64,000 nucleotides of DNA from Clostridium acetobutylicum ATCC 824 (GCF_000008765.1 NC_003030.1:468001-532000), one strand, 5' to 3'. Positions 36,464 through 45,784 are shown, counted from the stretch's first letter. Numbers and translations are program-made. Notes: generated by a model not told the origin, from the letters alone.

Positions 36464-38377
36464 ATGAGTTATTTATTTGAAGAGATATATAGTGATGATG
36501 AAAAAATTTATCTAGAAATCTCAGAGCTTTTTGATAAATATAATATTAGTCTTCAAAATAGAAACAAAGAAACTTGGCTTGAATGTATCAATGGAATTAA
36601 CAAAGGAATAAGAAATCAAGAAAAGGAAAAAGTGGTTGAGTGTATACTTCAATTCACACAAAAAGACGATAGAATTTTGAAGTTTATTGAAAATGCGTAT
36701 ACGAATTATGTTATAAAAAATATTAGTAACATTAATCATATGAAAAAGGCTTTAGTAGAGCTAAACGATTTTTTTTATGAGGTAGAGAGAAGTATAATTG
36801 AAAATAGGACATCCTATATGCATAAAGTAAACATACAATTTATAGATAGAATAATAGATAGTATTCCTTTTTTAGTAATTATAAAAAACGAAAATGGTAA
36901 ACATATTAAGGTTAATAAAGAAGCAAGAGAATTCTATGGTGTAAAAGAAGAAATCAAAAAAGATAATAAGCTAGATAAGTATAATTACAGTGAGCTTAAT
37001 AATTTAAAAATTGAGTCGGAGAGTTCAAAAACATTTTGTGAACAAGTTTTAAATAAAGATAATGAGGAAAGAACTCTATACGTTATAGCCATTCCTGTTA
37101 CAATAAATAATAATGAAAAGTTTACAGTGATTATTAAAAGTGATATTACTAAATTTCAAAATAATCAAATTGAAAATAATGGTGAAAATCTGAAGAATTT
37201 ATTTAAAAGTGTTCCAGAGGCTATCTTTATTCATGATAATACTAAGGTAATTTATTTAAACAAAGTTGCAAAGGAGCTCTTTGGATGCGAAAAATTACAG
37301 GAGATCATTGGTAAGGATTATACTAACTTAATAAAAATACAAAATATAAGTGAAGATAAAAAAAGCAATTTAAATGGTACAGAGTATAATATTAGGTCAG
37401 CAGAAATAGTTAGAACCTGTGATAATAGAGTATTAAAAGTAGAGTTTTTGGTTGAAAAATACCTGTATAGAGATAAAGAGATAGAGTTAGTTGTAGTATG
37501 GGATATGGAATATAAAACTAAAATGGAAGAACTAAAAAATAGAATGAGTGAAAAGAATGATTTTCTTAATAAAGTTTTATATTACAGTAATGCTAAGACA
37601 CAATTTATGGGGACTATATCACATGAACTTAGAACTCCGCTTAACATAATACTAAGTGCTCTTCAAGTTATGGACTTGTATGCCAATTATGGTGATTTAG
37701 AAGAAAAGTGTAGGGTTTACGAAAAGTATTCTGTTGTAATGAAGCAAAATGGATATAGGCTTCTAAAAATGATAAATAACTTTATGGATATTACTCAAAT
37801 AGAAGATGGTGCAAGAAAACTGAACTTTGTTCAAGGTAATATAGTTACAATAGTAGAAGATGTTACTTTAGCAGTTGCTGCTTTTTTGAAGGATAAGGGA
37901 AAAAATATAATATTTGATACGGATGTCGAAGAAAAAATAATGATCTTTGATAAAGAGAAAATTGAGAGAATAGTATTAAATTTACTATCTAATGCAGTTA
38001 AGTTTACGGGAAAAGATGCTAATATTAGAGTTGCAATTCATGATGTTGGCAGCAATATACAAATATCTGTTGAAGATAATGGTATGGGAATTCCTGAAGA
38101 TAAGAAAAAAATGATATTTGAAAGATTTTTTCAGCTTGATAAGACTTTTACTCGTAAAAACGAAGGAAGCGGTATAGGATTGTCGATAGTAAAGCTTTTA
38201 GTAGAACTTCATGATGGAACAATTGAAGTGAAAAGCAAGGTTGGTATTGGAAGTGAATTTACTGTAAAGCTTCCAGTTAGAAAATCTAATAAGTACAAGA
38301 ACAGTTATTCGGATAGCCTTATAAGAATGTCTAGCAAAGATAAGGTTAATATGGAGTTTTCGGATCTCTTGATTTAA
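36464..38377 (+). CDS. Orphan PAS-domain sensor histidine kinase
   Basis: 637 residues from ATG 36464 (AAAGGGG upstream; GTG 36455 is too close to it). No membrane segment, so cytosolic. A helical N-terminal region (1-115) and two PAS-like domains (about 120-225 and 230-350; SIPFLVIIKNENG and SVPEAIFIHDN) precede the kinase core: His box SHELRTPLN (His about 387), N box LNLLSNAVKF, G1 VEDNGMGIPED, F box FERFFQLD and G2 GSGIGLSIVK. No response regulator is adjacent. Its position fits CA_C0437, reported to affect Spo0A phosphorylation; this is recalled and not verified. Confidence 0.92.
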   Translation: MSYLFEEIYSDDEKIYLEISELFDKYNISLQNRNKETWLECINGINKGIRNQEKEKVVECILQFTQKDDRILKFIENAYTNYVIKNISNINHMKKALVELNDFFYEVERSIIENRTSYMHKVNIQFIDRIIDSIPFLVIIKNENGKHIKVNKEAREFYGVKEEIKKDNKLDKYNYSELNNLKIESESSKTFCEQVLNKDNEERTLYVIAIPVTINNNEKFTVIIKSDITKFQNNQIENNGENLKNLFKSVPEAIFIHDNTKVIYLNKVAKELFGCEKLQEIIGKDYTNLIKIQNISEDKKSNLNGTEYNIRSAEIVRTCDNRVLKVEFLVEKYLYRDKEIELVVVWDMEYKTKMEELKNRMSEKNDFLNKVLYYSNAKTQFMGTISHELRTPLNIILSALQVMDLYANYGDLEEKCRVYEKYSVVMKQNGYRLLKMINNFMDITQIEDGARKLNFVQGNIVTIVEDVTLAVAAFLKDKGKNIIFDTDVEEKIMIFDKEKIERIVLNLLSNAVKFTGKDANIRVAIHDVGSNIQISVEDNGMGIPEDKKKMIFERFFQLDKTFTRKNEGSGIGLSIVKLLVELHDGTIEVKSKVGIGSEFTVKLPVRKSNKYKNSYSDSLIRMSSKDKVNMEFSDLLI

Positions 38378-38380
38378 TAT

Positions 38381-38417
38381 AAGGGGATTAAAGTAAGTGG
38401 TAACTTTAATCCTTTTT
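38381..38417 (+). terminator. Terminator after the orphan kinase
   Basis: Stem GGATTAAAGT (38385-38394) / ACTTTAATCC (38403-38412), extended by A/T pairs, then TTTTT. Confidence 0.85.
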
Positions 38418-38485
38418 GCATATTTTATAAAACGCATGAAAATATTAGATGGCGCTATGCCAACTATAGTTTAATATTTATTAGT

Positions 38486-38728
38486 CTAGTTTAAAGTTTT
38501 ATTTAGCATTTCCTTTGGACGTTCAACTAGAAATGGAGCTGCAAATTGAAAAACCCTTTCATGTCCACATTCGCTGCAGGAACATTCACATATATCATAT
38601 GGCTCGTCATTTATAAATCCTATTCCTTCTTCAGATGCTTCATAGCTACCACCACAAACTTCACAAGGAGTATTTTTTATTATAGAATACTCGCTTTCAA
38701 CGTATTTCATAATTTCATTTATAACCAA
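38486..38728 (-). CDS. Small cysteine-rich (zinc-ribbon-like) protein
   Basis: 80 residues with six Cys: C22-x2-C25 and C47-x-C49-x-C51-x2-C54, enough for a zinc ribbon with two spare Cys. TTG start 38728 with GGAGGG 8 bases upstream. No signal peptide. I do not recognise a named family. Single gene convergent with the orphan kinase. Confidence 0.72.
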   Translation of the reverse strand: MVINEIMKYVESEYSIIKNTPCEVCGGSYEASEEGIGFINDEPYDICECSCSECGHERVFQFAAPFLVERPKEMLNKTLN

Positions 38729-39064
38729 GTTGATTTCCCTCCCATAGGCATTTATTTATAAAAATAATAAAAAACGTGCTTTATTACATAAATTTAATTC
38801 TTATATTAAAATATTTATAATTAGAAAAATATACAAATTAGGTTTAATTTACAATACCCTATAAGTAAATGTTAACACTAGGTTAAAGGAAATTCAATAA
38901 TAAATCAACTAATTATTATTTCCTTATAAGGGTAATATATTATAATGTGCGTAATAATTCTTGTGCTATAAGCAAGGTTTGATAAATAAAGTAGGGCAAT
39001 GGGGTAATGCGCGGTAATCCTTTAAATAAAGAGGGATAAATTTTTAAATTATACCAAAAAAATA
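38729..39064. other. 336-bp gap before the SOS-type promoter
   Basis: No gene seen. The right part (38960-39045) is less AT-rich than its surroundings and can form a CTTGTGC / GCAAG hairpin near 38960 followed by GGGCAATGGGGTAATGCGCGG. It matches no riboswitch class I can recall and ends before the promoter at 39065, so it is not a leader of that gene. Confidence 0.4.
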
Positions 39065-39093
39065 TTGACTGACGAACAGATGTTCTTTATAAT
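39065..39093 (+). promoter_or_regulatory. Promoter of the SOS-type small gene
   Basis: TTGACT (39065-39070), 17 bases, TATAAT (39088-39093). The spacer is almost filled by the first LexA-type box. Confidence 0.88.
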
Positions 39094-39112
39094 ACTAATA
39101 GAACATCTGTTC
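39074..39112. promoter_or_regulatory. lexA box: Two LexA-type (GAAC-N4-GTTC) boxes
   Basis: GAACAGATGTTC (39074-39085) lies between -35 and -10, and GAACATCTGTTC (39101-39112) lies just after the -10. Both match the Firmicute LexA core GAAC-N4-GTTC. Centres are 27 bases apart. The two boxes are inverted copies of each other. Confidence 0.8.
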
Positions 39113-39139
39113 TTAAATTGCCTTTTGGAGGATAACTAT

Positions 39140-39436
39140 ATGGATAAAAATAATATATTTTTAAGAATAAGCTATACATCAGAAGAATTAAAACAAATTT
39201 GTAATAATGAACTTGAAAAAAACAATAAAAGCAATGAAAAGACTACTATTAGAAATCATAGAAATAAATCGCAAAAATATCTTATTGGTGGAGGAGTTTA
39301 TAATAGAAAAGGCGGAACTATATTTTTTAGTTTAAGAGATATGAGCGATATAGAAAAGATTACCAACAATGACAAACCTTTTGTTAAAGATTGTTCTATG
39401 AAATATGATGTGTTTATAGTTCCTAAATCGCTATAA
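39140..39436 (+). CDS. Small protein under LexA-type control
   Basis: 98 residues from ATG 39140, with GGAGG 8 bases before it; a longer in-frame start at 39065 falls in the promoter. The N-terminus is polar and charged, with a basic stretch (RNHRNKSQKYLIGGG), then GGTIFFSLRDMSDIEKI and VFIVPKSL. No signal, membrane segment or known domain. It lacks the features of YneA, YolD or DinB. By its boxes it should be induced by DNA damage; function unknown. Confidence 0.75.
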   Translation: MDKNNIFLRISYTSEELKQICNNELEKNNKSNEKTTIRNHRNKSQKYLIGGGVYNRKGGTIFFSLRDMSDIEKITNNDKPFVKDCSMKYDVFIVPKSL

Positions 39437-39498
39437 AAATTAGGATGAATTTGCACCAGAACATAGATGTAAATCCACCCAATTCAATATACAATAAA

Positions 39499-39936
39499 TT
39501 ATCTAACTTTTATGGTATCAACCACATTTGTTATTCCAAAGGTTTTAGTGGCTTCTCTTACTGCGGATTCTTTATCATCTTGGCTATCTACTTCACCCAA
39601 AAGGAGTGCTGAGCCACCATTTACCTTTCCTGTAACGCCAACAAAGCTTTCATGCCTGCTGCAATTTCTTAGATTATCATTTAAAAGGTCTGTAAGCTGT
39701 TTATCTGAAGAACTACCATCCATGCTTATGGTTATATCATTTTCTACTTTTTTTACTCCTTCAACTTTCTTTGAAATCTCTTCTGCTTTTATTTTTTCAG
39801 CTAAAACATTAACACAGCCAGATAATAGAACACATCCATCATGTGTACTAACATTTATGTCATCAGCAGTATCGTTCATAGAATCATGTATATAACTTTT
39901 TATTGAACTTTGTATAGAGCTATCAGAAAAAGCCAT
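39499..39936 (-). CDS. Tandem BON-domain protein
   Basis: 145 residues forming two BON domains (about 5-72 and 78-143), each with the pattern D..I...I...L......... V.V..G.V.L.G.V, for example NVSTHDGCVLLSGCVN and ISKKVEGVKKVENDITI. No signal peptide, unlike OsmY, so cytosolic. BON domains bind lipids or proteins. AGAAGG precedes the ATG. A long open frame on the opposite strand is a shadow. Confidence 0.85.
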   Translation of the reverse strand: MAFSDSSIQSSIKSYIHDSMNDTADDINVSTHDGCVLLSGCVNVLAEKIKAEEISKKVEGVKKVENDITISMDGSSSDKQLTDLLNDNLRNCSRHESFVGVTGKVNGGSALLLGEVDSQDDKESAVREATKTFGITNVVDTIKVR

Positions 39937-40088
39937 TAAAATACCTTCTTTCTTTATTTAAAAATAAATATTTTTATGTTAATATTTTGTCCATATTTAC
40001 GAGTTAATATATTATTAAATGAAATGTTATTATGTTATAAAAATACGATTTAGGTAAGTTAAATCAGAATGGATTTAAAGGAGATTAT

Positions 40089-40868
40089 ATGAAAAGATTG
40101 AAACAAAAAACTGTTGGAAATGTATATATAATATTAGGTGCATTGGGAATATTGTATTTTATAGCTTGTAGACTAACCTTCGCTATGTATGTTAATTTCA
40201 TGGCCTTTTTTATGATTTTGGGAATTTTATGTATTCTATTTGGAATTTTTTATAAAAAACATGAAATTAAAGCTGGAAGTAGGCTAAGTAAAATAGATAA
40301 GTGCATTAAAGGTATAGTTTGTGCTATATGTGTGGTGTTTATTTTTACAGAGGCCGTACTTGTATATAATGGACAATCTGAATATAAGGGGAAACTAGAT
40401 TACATAATAGTTTTGGGAGCTGGTCTAAGAGGTAAACATATGCTCGGAACACAATATGAGAGAGTAAAAAAGGCAGCGGAATATGTTAAGGAAAATCCAG
40501 ATGTTAAGATTGTAGTTTCTGGAGGCAAGGGTAATGGAGAAGATATAAGCGAGGCAGAGGCGATGAAGCAGTACTTTTTAAATAAAGGATTTAAAAATGA
40601 TTCTATAATTATGGAGGACAAATCTAAAAATACTTTTGAAAATCTTAGAAATTCTAAAAAAATCTTAGAAAAGATATCAAATAAAAAGGAAATAAGGGTT
40701 GGAGTTGTAACTAGTAGTTATCATATTACTCGTGCCAAGCTTTTGGGAAAAAGAGTTGGATTAAAGCTTTATGCAATACCTGCTCCAATAAATAAATTGC
40801 TACTACTTCAATCATATACTAGAGAATTTTTTGCTTTTTACAAATCTATAATTTTTGATAGAGGATAA
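40089..40868 (+). CDS. DUF218 (YdcF/ElyC-type) membrane protein
   Basis: 259 residues. Three membrane segments (about 12-30, 37-56, 75-95) lead to a DUF218 domain (about 107-250): DYIIVLGAG, RVKKAAEYVKENPDVKIVVSGGKG, EAEAMKQYF, DKSKNTFENLRNSK and VTSSYHITRAKLLGKR. This domain is found in envelope-carrier maintenance proteins such as ElyC and in vancomycin-resistance-associated SanA; the exact reaction is unclear. AAAGGAG precedes the ATG. Confidence 0.88.
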   Translation: MKRLKQKTVGNVYIILGALGILYFIACRLTFAMYVNFMAFFMILGILCILFGIFYKKHEIKAGSRLSKIDKCIKGIVCAICVVFIFTEAVLVYNGQSEYKGKLDYIIVLGAGLRGKHMLGTQYERVKKAAEYVKENPDVKIVVSGGKGNGEDISEAEAMKQYFLNKGFKNDSIIMEDKSKNTFENLRNSKKILEKISNKKEIRVGVVTSSYHITRAKLLGKRVGLKLYAIPAPINKLLLLQSYTREFFAFYKSIIFDRG

Positions 40869-40913
40869 AATAAGGCGGCCTTTCAATTAAGAAGGGTCAT
40901 CTTATTTTATTTA
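40867..40913. terminator. Bidirectional terminator
   Basis: Stem AAAATAAG (40867-40874) / CTTATTTT (40901-40908) with an inner CCTTTC/GAAGGG pairing. It overlaps the 3' end of the CLC gene on the other strand. Confidence 0.75.
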
Positions 40914-42231
40914 TTAGTTTTAATAAGCTGTGTTTTTTATTAGATACATTAATATCATTTAAAGCATTTACTTCTTTATTGGTTTCTACGCTTAAAGATG
41001 GTGTTTTAGAGGTCATAATAAATTGGGTTGGATAGATACTTGTGTGTCCAACTATTATATAGCTTATACCAATTGCAATAGATGCATATAAACCAATAGT
41101 ACTTCCAAACAGCTCTATTGATATTACAATTGATGAGATTGGAACATTTGAGCAGGCAGCTAAGAAGGCTACCATGCCTATTGCGGAATAGAATATTAAA
41201 TTAGAATTAATAAGCTGTGCAAAAGCACTTCCTAAAGTCGAGCCAATAAAAAGCATAGGAGTTAGAATTCCACCGCTTCCACCAGAGCCTAAGGTTAAGG
41301 AAGTTGTTAAGGACTTTACTAAAAACAGATGAGGAGAAGTTTGGGTACCCATAATAGCATTTGTAAAGACATCATCTCCAATTCCAAGAGCTTCTCTTGA
41401 ATTTGTTAAGGTAACTAAAATAATAATTATGATTCCGCCAATTACACCTTTTAGTGGTGGGTAGATTTTTAGTTTTCTAAATAAAAATTCCGTAGTCTTA
41501 ACTAGTTTTATAAATAATATAGATAAAATACCCACTATAAAACTAAAAACTATAACGCCAATAAAGGCTTTTAATTGATTTTTGGGAACATAGGAAACAG
41601 GAAACCTTAAAGGCTTACCTCCAAGATATAAGCCAGTATAATAACTGACAAAGGATGATATAAGGGATGGAAGAAGAGTTATGTAAGATAACTTGCCTAT
41701 GTATAGAACTTCGCATGCAAAGATTGCTGCACCAATGGGAGCATTAAATACAGATACAAAACCTGCGCTTATTCCACATACTACAAGACGTCTTTTATCA
41801 GCAACGTCCATTTTAATCTGTGAGCCTAAAAATGAAGATATAGCACCCCCAATTTGAGTTGCTGGACCTTCAAGGCCAACAGAGCCACCAAAGATAATTG
41901 TTATTAAGGTAGTTATAAGTTTTACAGGTACTACTTTTATGTCCATGTTACCCTTATCCTCATTGACGCTTTTTATAGCTTTTTCTGTACCATGACCTTT
42001 TGCAGCTGGTAATAAATTTATTATAAGGTTGCTAAAAAAAAGTCCTATAGGAAGAAGTAGATAATAGTATTTAAACTTAAAAGCAAAGCTTGTACTAGTA
42101 TTAACTAGCTTAACAAATAGGGTTGTAAAAGATCCTACTAAACACCCTATTATTATAGATAAAATTATCCATTTCAAAGCACTGAGTATTAAGATACCTT
42201 CCTCAGTTATAAATCTTTTTAAATAATTCAA
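40897..42231 (-). CDS. CLC-family chloride channel/transporter
   Basis: About 444 residues from TTG 42231, placed 6 bases after GAGGTG; the GTG at 42240 is part of that site. Ten or more membrane segments. CLC signatures: FGGSVGLEGPATQIGG (GxxGxEGP) and GSGGSGGILTPMLFIG (selectivity filter region), with the inner-gate Glu of GLEGP present. No CBS domains. It exchanges or conducts Cl- (fluoride-specific CLCs differ in the filter). Confidence 0.9.
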   Translation of the reverse strand: MNYLKRFITEEGILILSALKWIILSIIIGCLVGSFTTLFVKLVNTSTSFAFKFKYYYLLLPIGLFFSNLIINLLPAAKGHGTEKAIKSVNEDKGNMDIKVVPVKLITTLITIIFGGSVGLEGPATQIGGAISSFLGSQIKMDVADKRRLVVCGISAGFVSVFNAPIGAAIFACEVLYIGKLSYITLLPSLISSFVSYYTGLYLGGKPLRFPVSYVPKNQLKAFIGVIVFSFIVGILSILFIKLVKTTEFLFRKLKIYPPLKGVIGGIIIIILVTLTNSREALGIGDDVFTNAIMGTQTSPHLFLVKSLTTSLTLGSGGSGGILTPMLFIGSTLGSAFAQLINSNLIFYSAIGMVAFLAACSNVPISSIVISIELFGSTIGLYASIAIGISYIIVGHTSIYPTQFIMTSKTPSLSVETNKEVNALNDINVSNKKHSLLKLINKIR

Positions 42232-42464
42232 GTAAATCACCTCATATTGTATTTCACAGTACTTATATTACAACTTTATAAAAAGAACTACAAATTTTTA
42301 TTGTCAACTTTGTTATATAAGTTATGGAATAGACGGAAACTTAATATATTTATATGTAGTTAGAACCTTCTTAAATGTAAGTAGGAGCTTCATGATACAA
42401 ATTAGAGAATGTACGAATATTTAAGTTAACCAATATTTAGTATACATTTAACAATGATAGTATC

Positions 42465-42492
42465 TAAATATATTTCTTATTATACCGATTAA
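42465..42492 (+). promoter_or_regulatory. Sigma-D (sigma-28) type promoter of a chemoreceptor
   Basis: TAAA (42465-42468), 16 bases, CCGATTAA (42485-42492), close to TAAA-N15-GCCGATAT. Start near 42499, 25 bases before the ATG, agreeing with motility control of the gene. Confidence 0.68.
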
Positions 42493-42523
42493 ATAAGTAA
42501 GTATATTTTTTGGAGGGGATATA

Positions 42524-44233
42524 ATGGGGAAAAAGGGTTTTAAAAATTTGAAAGTTAGCAGTGGAATCATAATACTTTTTGTTTTAGCTGTATTTTCATC
42601 TGTTCTTATAGGGGCAGTTGGTTATCTTAAGTTAAAGAACGTAAATGAAAATATGCATGCAATGCAAAATATTCAATTACAGGGCGTTTCTAGAGTTGGT
42701 GAGGCATATGGATCCGTTGGAGTTATTCGTAACAATTTGACAAAGCTTACAGATAGAAAATTTGATACTAAATATATAAAGGATATAGATGCTACAGAAG
42801 TAATAATTAACAAAAATATAAGAGAAGAAATATCTGCACTTAAGGATGATTCAGAGGGAAGCAAAAAAGCTGAAAACTTAATGAATACGTTTTCTGATTA
42901 TATGAGCTTTTATGACAAGCTTAAAACCATGAGAGTAGCAGGTGAAAATCCTAATCAAGAATTTATTGACGCCAATACTAAATCAGGAAATAATCTTCAA
43001 AATGCCATAAAGGAATTGTCTCAATATCATAAAGATCAGGCACAAATAATAACTGAAAAGTCCAATGCAGATTTTAGAGATGCTTCTATTATGCTTTTTC
43101 TGATAACTGCTTTTATTGTAGTAGTAGGTTCAGTGTTATCAATGATAATATTAATTTCAATAAAGGCTTCTATTAATGAGTTTACAACTGTAATAAATGA
43201 AGTGTCTCATGGCGACTTTTCTGTTCAAATAAATACAGAAGGAACTAATGAATTTGCTATTTTAAATAAAGCGTTGCATAAAACAATTGAATCAATTTCA
43301 ACAATAATGCGAGGAGTAAAGGACAATGCTAAGGATGTAAGTAATCAATCGGTTTCTCTGTCGGCGGTATCGGAGGAAATGTCAGCAACTTCTCAAGAAG
43401 TAAGTAGCACAATTGGTGAAGTTGCTGACGGTTCTGTAAGTCAAGCTGGTGAACTTGTTAATATGACAGCTGGTATAAACAAGTTTGGAGAAGAAATTGA
43501 TAGAATTGTAAAAAATATAAAAGATGTTAATACGACAGCAAAACAAGTAAGCTCAATGGCTAATGTTAGTAATGGTCAATTGCAGGATTTAGTTTCTTCT
43601 GTTGAAAATATGAATGGTTCCTTTGAATCAGTTGTAGAAAAAATAAATAAACTTGTATTAAGCGTAAATCAAATAAATGATATAACTTCACTGATTAATA
43701 GTATTGCTGATCAAACCAATTTACTTGCGCTTAATGCGGCTATTGAAGCTTCTAGAGCAGGTGAAGCTGGTAAAGGGTTTGCGGTTGTTGCTGATGAAAT
43801 AAGAACTCTAGCAGAACAAAGCAAAGATTCTTCATCTAAAATAGTTACCTTAGTCGAAGATATAAATAAGGAAACTAAAAGTGTATTGGCTACTACGTCG
43901 GATGTTAATGGAACTTTAAGCTCCCAGGTTACTGTAATTGATACTTCAATATCTTCATTTAAAGAAATTATTGATGAAATTGAAAAAATAATACCAGAAA
44001 TAAATGACGTAAGTGAATCTATGGAGAGTGTTACAAAACAAAAGAGTTCTATTATTGAAAAAGCGGAGGGAGCTTCAGCCATTGCAGAAGAAAATTCTGC
44101 ATCTTCTGAGGAAATAAGCGCATCAATAGAACAAATGTCGGCTTCTTCAGTTGAGGTGGCAAACGCCGCTGAAAAATTATCTGAAAGTGCTAATGTTATG
44201 GTTGGATTAGTAGAGCAATTTAAATTGAAATAA
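42524..44233 (+). CDS. Methyl-accepting chemotaxis protein with 4HB-type sensor
   Basis: 569 residues. First membrane segment about 14-34, an outside four-helix-bundle-like sensor of about 150 residues, second segment about 190-213, HAMP (about 213-265; [13 protein letters not shown]) and a signalling domain with tip [48 protein letters not shown] lies 6 bases before the ATG. It senses outside ligands and feeds CheA. A strong terminator follows. Confidence 0.93.
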   Translation: MGKKGFKNLKVSSGIIILFVLAVFSSVLIGAVGYLKLKNVNENMHAMQNIQLQGVSRVGEAYGSVGVIRNNLTKLTDRKFDTKYIKDIDATEVIINKNIREEISALKDDSEGSKKAENLMNTFSDYMSFYDKLKTMRVAGENPNQEFIDANTKSGNNLQNAIKELSQYHKDQAQIITEKSNADFRDASIMLFLITAFIVVVGSVLSMIILISIKASINEFTTVINEVSHGDFSVQINTEGTNEFAILNKALHKTIESISTIMRGVKDNAKDVSNQSVSLSAVSEEMSATSQEVSSTIGEVADGSVSQAGELVNMTAGINKFGEEIDRIVKNIKDVNTTAKQVSSMANVSNGQLQDLVSSVENMNGSFESVVEKINKLVLSVNQINDITSLINSIADQTNLLALNAAIEASRAGEAGKGFAVVADEIRTLAEQSKDSSSKIVTLVEDINKETKSVLATTSDVNGTLSSQVTVIDTSISSFKEIIDEIEKIIPEINDVSESMESVTKQKSSIIEKAEGASAIAEENSASSEEISASIEQMSASSVEVANAAEKLSESANVMVGLVEQFKLK

Positions 44234-44281
44234 AATTAATGAATAGAGTGGAGATATGATCCATTTAGTGGATAAAAGATA

Positions 44282-44323
44282 AGCTGTTGCAAAACTTTTG
44301 TTAGTTTTGCAACAGCTGTTTTA
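44282..44323. terminator. Terminator between chemoreceptor and antiporter
   Basis: A 14-bp perfect stem (44282-44295 / 44304-44317, AGCTGTTGCAAAAC) then TTTTATT. Confidence 0.9.
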
Positions 44324-45505
44324 TTAAGTTAAAGTTTCTTTATCTATAAGCTTTTGAGTTTTATGTGAAAATACTATTTTAAGAAGTATAGGAGTTATTA
44401 CGGTTGTTAAAATAACAACAATCAAAGTAGGTAAAAATATTTCTTCTGATATTATTTTAGCTTGAAGTCCTATATTAGCAGTTATTATAGCAACTTCACC
44501 TCTTGAAACCATTCCAACTCCTATTTGAAGAGCCTCACTTTTCTTGAATTTAAGTGTAAGTGCAGAGGCACTACAGCCTAATATTTTTCCTATTACAGCA
44601 ATTATAAACATAATTAAGGTTATTAATAAAACTTCAAAATTTAATCCCTTAACGCTGGCAGATATACCAACTGATGCAAAGAATATTGGTGATAAGAAGG
44701 AAGTTGATATAATTTTGACTCTCTTCTCAATGTATTCTTTATGGGTTATTGGTGACAGCACAAGTCCGCAAATATAAGCTCCAGTTATTGCAGCTATTCC
44801 AAGTTTTTCAGCAGTAAACGCACAAATTAGGGCAGCTGCTATTGAGAAAATTGCAAGTCCTTTTTGAGGTTTGAATTTTTGTGTTAATTTATCTATAGGT
44901 TTAGGTAAGAAGGCTATAGCTAAAAGTGAAACTAAGCAGAATATTCCTATGTATATAAAGGTCATAAAAATGGATGAGCCATGAGATTTTGTTCCACCTG
45001 AGATTGCAAGTACGACTGTGATTAATATTAAGCCTAAAACATCGTCAATTATAGCTGCTCCCAGTATATTAATGCCTGAGCGTGTGTTTAGTTTTCCTAG
45101 CTCTGTAAGGGTTTGAACAGAAATACTTACACTGGTTGCAGTTAATATAACACCTACAAATAAGTTTTCATAGAAATTTGAGAAGAACATATAAGCAGAT
45201 AAAGTTCCTACAATTAAAGGAATTATTATGCCTCCTAATGCAATAAGAAATGAGCTTTTTCCAGCTTTTTTTAGTTCATCTAAATTTGTTTCAATTCCAG
45301 CCAAGAACATAAGGAATACAACACCTAAATCAGATAGAAGCTTTATGTCCGCATTTGCTTGAATTAAGTTTAAAATGAAAGGACCTAGGATTACTCCAGC
45401 AATTAGTTCTCCAAGTACTCCTGGCATCTTAAAATGTATGCTAATTAGAGAACCTATTTTAGTAAAAATGAGTATTAGAGCAATATCAAATAAAATTTTA
45501 TCCAA
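44324..45505 (-). CDS. Na+(K+)/H+ antiporter, CPA2 family (NapA/KefB-like)
   Basis: 393 residues, about twelve membrane segments and no RCK/TrkA domain. GVLGELIAGVILGP and the AAIIDDVLGLIL segment with the Asp-Asp ion-binding pair mark the CPA2 group. It exchanges monovalent cations for protons. TTG start 45505, with GGAGGTG 6 bases upstream. Its promoter is about 145 bases away and its leader ends in a terminator with a competing hairpin. Confidence 0.88.
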   Translation of the reverse strand: MDKILFDIALILIFTKIGSLISIHFKMPGVLGELIAGVILGPFILNLIQANADIKLLSDLGVVFLMFLAGIETNLDELKKAGKSSFLIALGGIIIPLIVGTLSAYMFFSNFYENLFVGVILTATSVSISVQTLTELGKLNTRSGINILGAAIIDDVLGLILITVVLAISGGTKSHGSSIFMTFIYIGIFCLVSLLAIAFLPKPIDKLTQKFKPQKGLAIFSIAAALICAFTAEKLGIAAITGAYICGLVLSPITHKEYIEKRVKIISTSFLSPIFFASVGISASVKGLNFEVLLITLIMFIIAVIGKILGCSASALTLKFKKSEALQIGVGMVSRGEVAIITANIGLQAKIISEEIFLPTLIVVILTTVITPILLKIVFSHKTQKLIDKETLT

Positions 45506-45536
45506 AAATCACACCTCCAAATAATATTTTGTACGC

Positions 45537-45586
45537 AAAAAAGGTAGGATATTCCTCTTTTAAGGAATTTCCCACCCCAGAAATTC
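45537..45586 (-). promoter_or_regulatory. Attenuator in the antiporter leader
   Basis: Minus strand: arms 45576-45563 and 45556-45543 pair at 12 of 14 positions and are followed by TTTTTT (45542-45537), a terminator 31 bases before the start codon. An alternative 7-bp stem, GAATTTC (45586-45580) with GAAATTC (45571-45565), uses part of the first arm and would act as antiterminator. The controlling signal is unknown. Confidence 0.65.
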
Positions 45587-45649
45587 AAAGCTCTTGAAAA
45601 CAAATATAAATTTGCTCAACCGAAATGTTAAAATATTTTATTTAATATA

Positions 45650-45678
45650 ATCATAACAGATTAATTGATGTATATCAA
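45650..45678 (-). promoter_or_regulatory. Promoter of the antiporter gene
   Basis: Minus strand TTGATA (45678-45673), 17 bases, TATGAT (45655-45650). Start near 45643. Confidence 0.7.
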
Positions 45679-45702
45679 TATTTAATTCGTTATAAAGAAA
45701 AA

Positions 45703-45753
45703 TGCAAACAATAAAATAAAAAGTTGACATATGTGCAAACAAAAATATATAAT
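45703..45753 (+). promoter_or_regulatory. Promoter and direct repeats of the DUF2087 regulator
   Basis: TTGACA (45724-45729), 18 bases, TATAAT (45748-45753). TGCAAACAA occurs at 45703-45711 and 45734-45742, 31 bases (three helix turns) apart, flanking the -35 box; a possible operator. Confidence 0.6.
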
Positions 45754-45784
45754 GTCTATATAAAATATAAAAGGAGAGTAAAGA

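Noticed and set aside
38950-39045. c-di-GMP or other known riboswitch
   Set aside because: The conserved motifs of the classes I know are missing, and the SOS promoter lies downstream of it.
39512-39895. 127-codon open frame on the + strand
   Set aside because: Antisense shadow of the BON-domain gene, whose domain pattern is clear; the frame is Ser/Phe-rich without motifs.
43711-44082. 123-codon minus strand frame
   Set aside because: Opposite the highly conserved signalling tip of the chemoreceptor; composition follows the complementary strand.
45543-45580. T-box leader (GGGGTGGGAAATTCC resembles the T-box sequence)
   Set aside because: The consensus GGTGGNACCGCG is not met, no AGTA box or specifier stem is visible, and an antiporter is not a usual T-box target.
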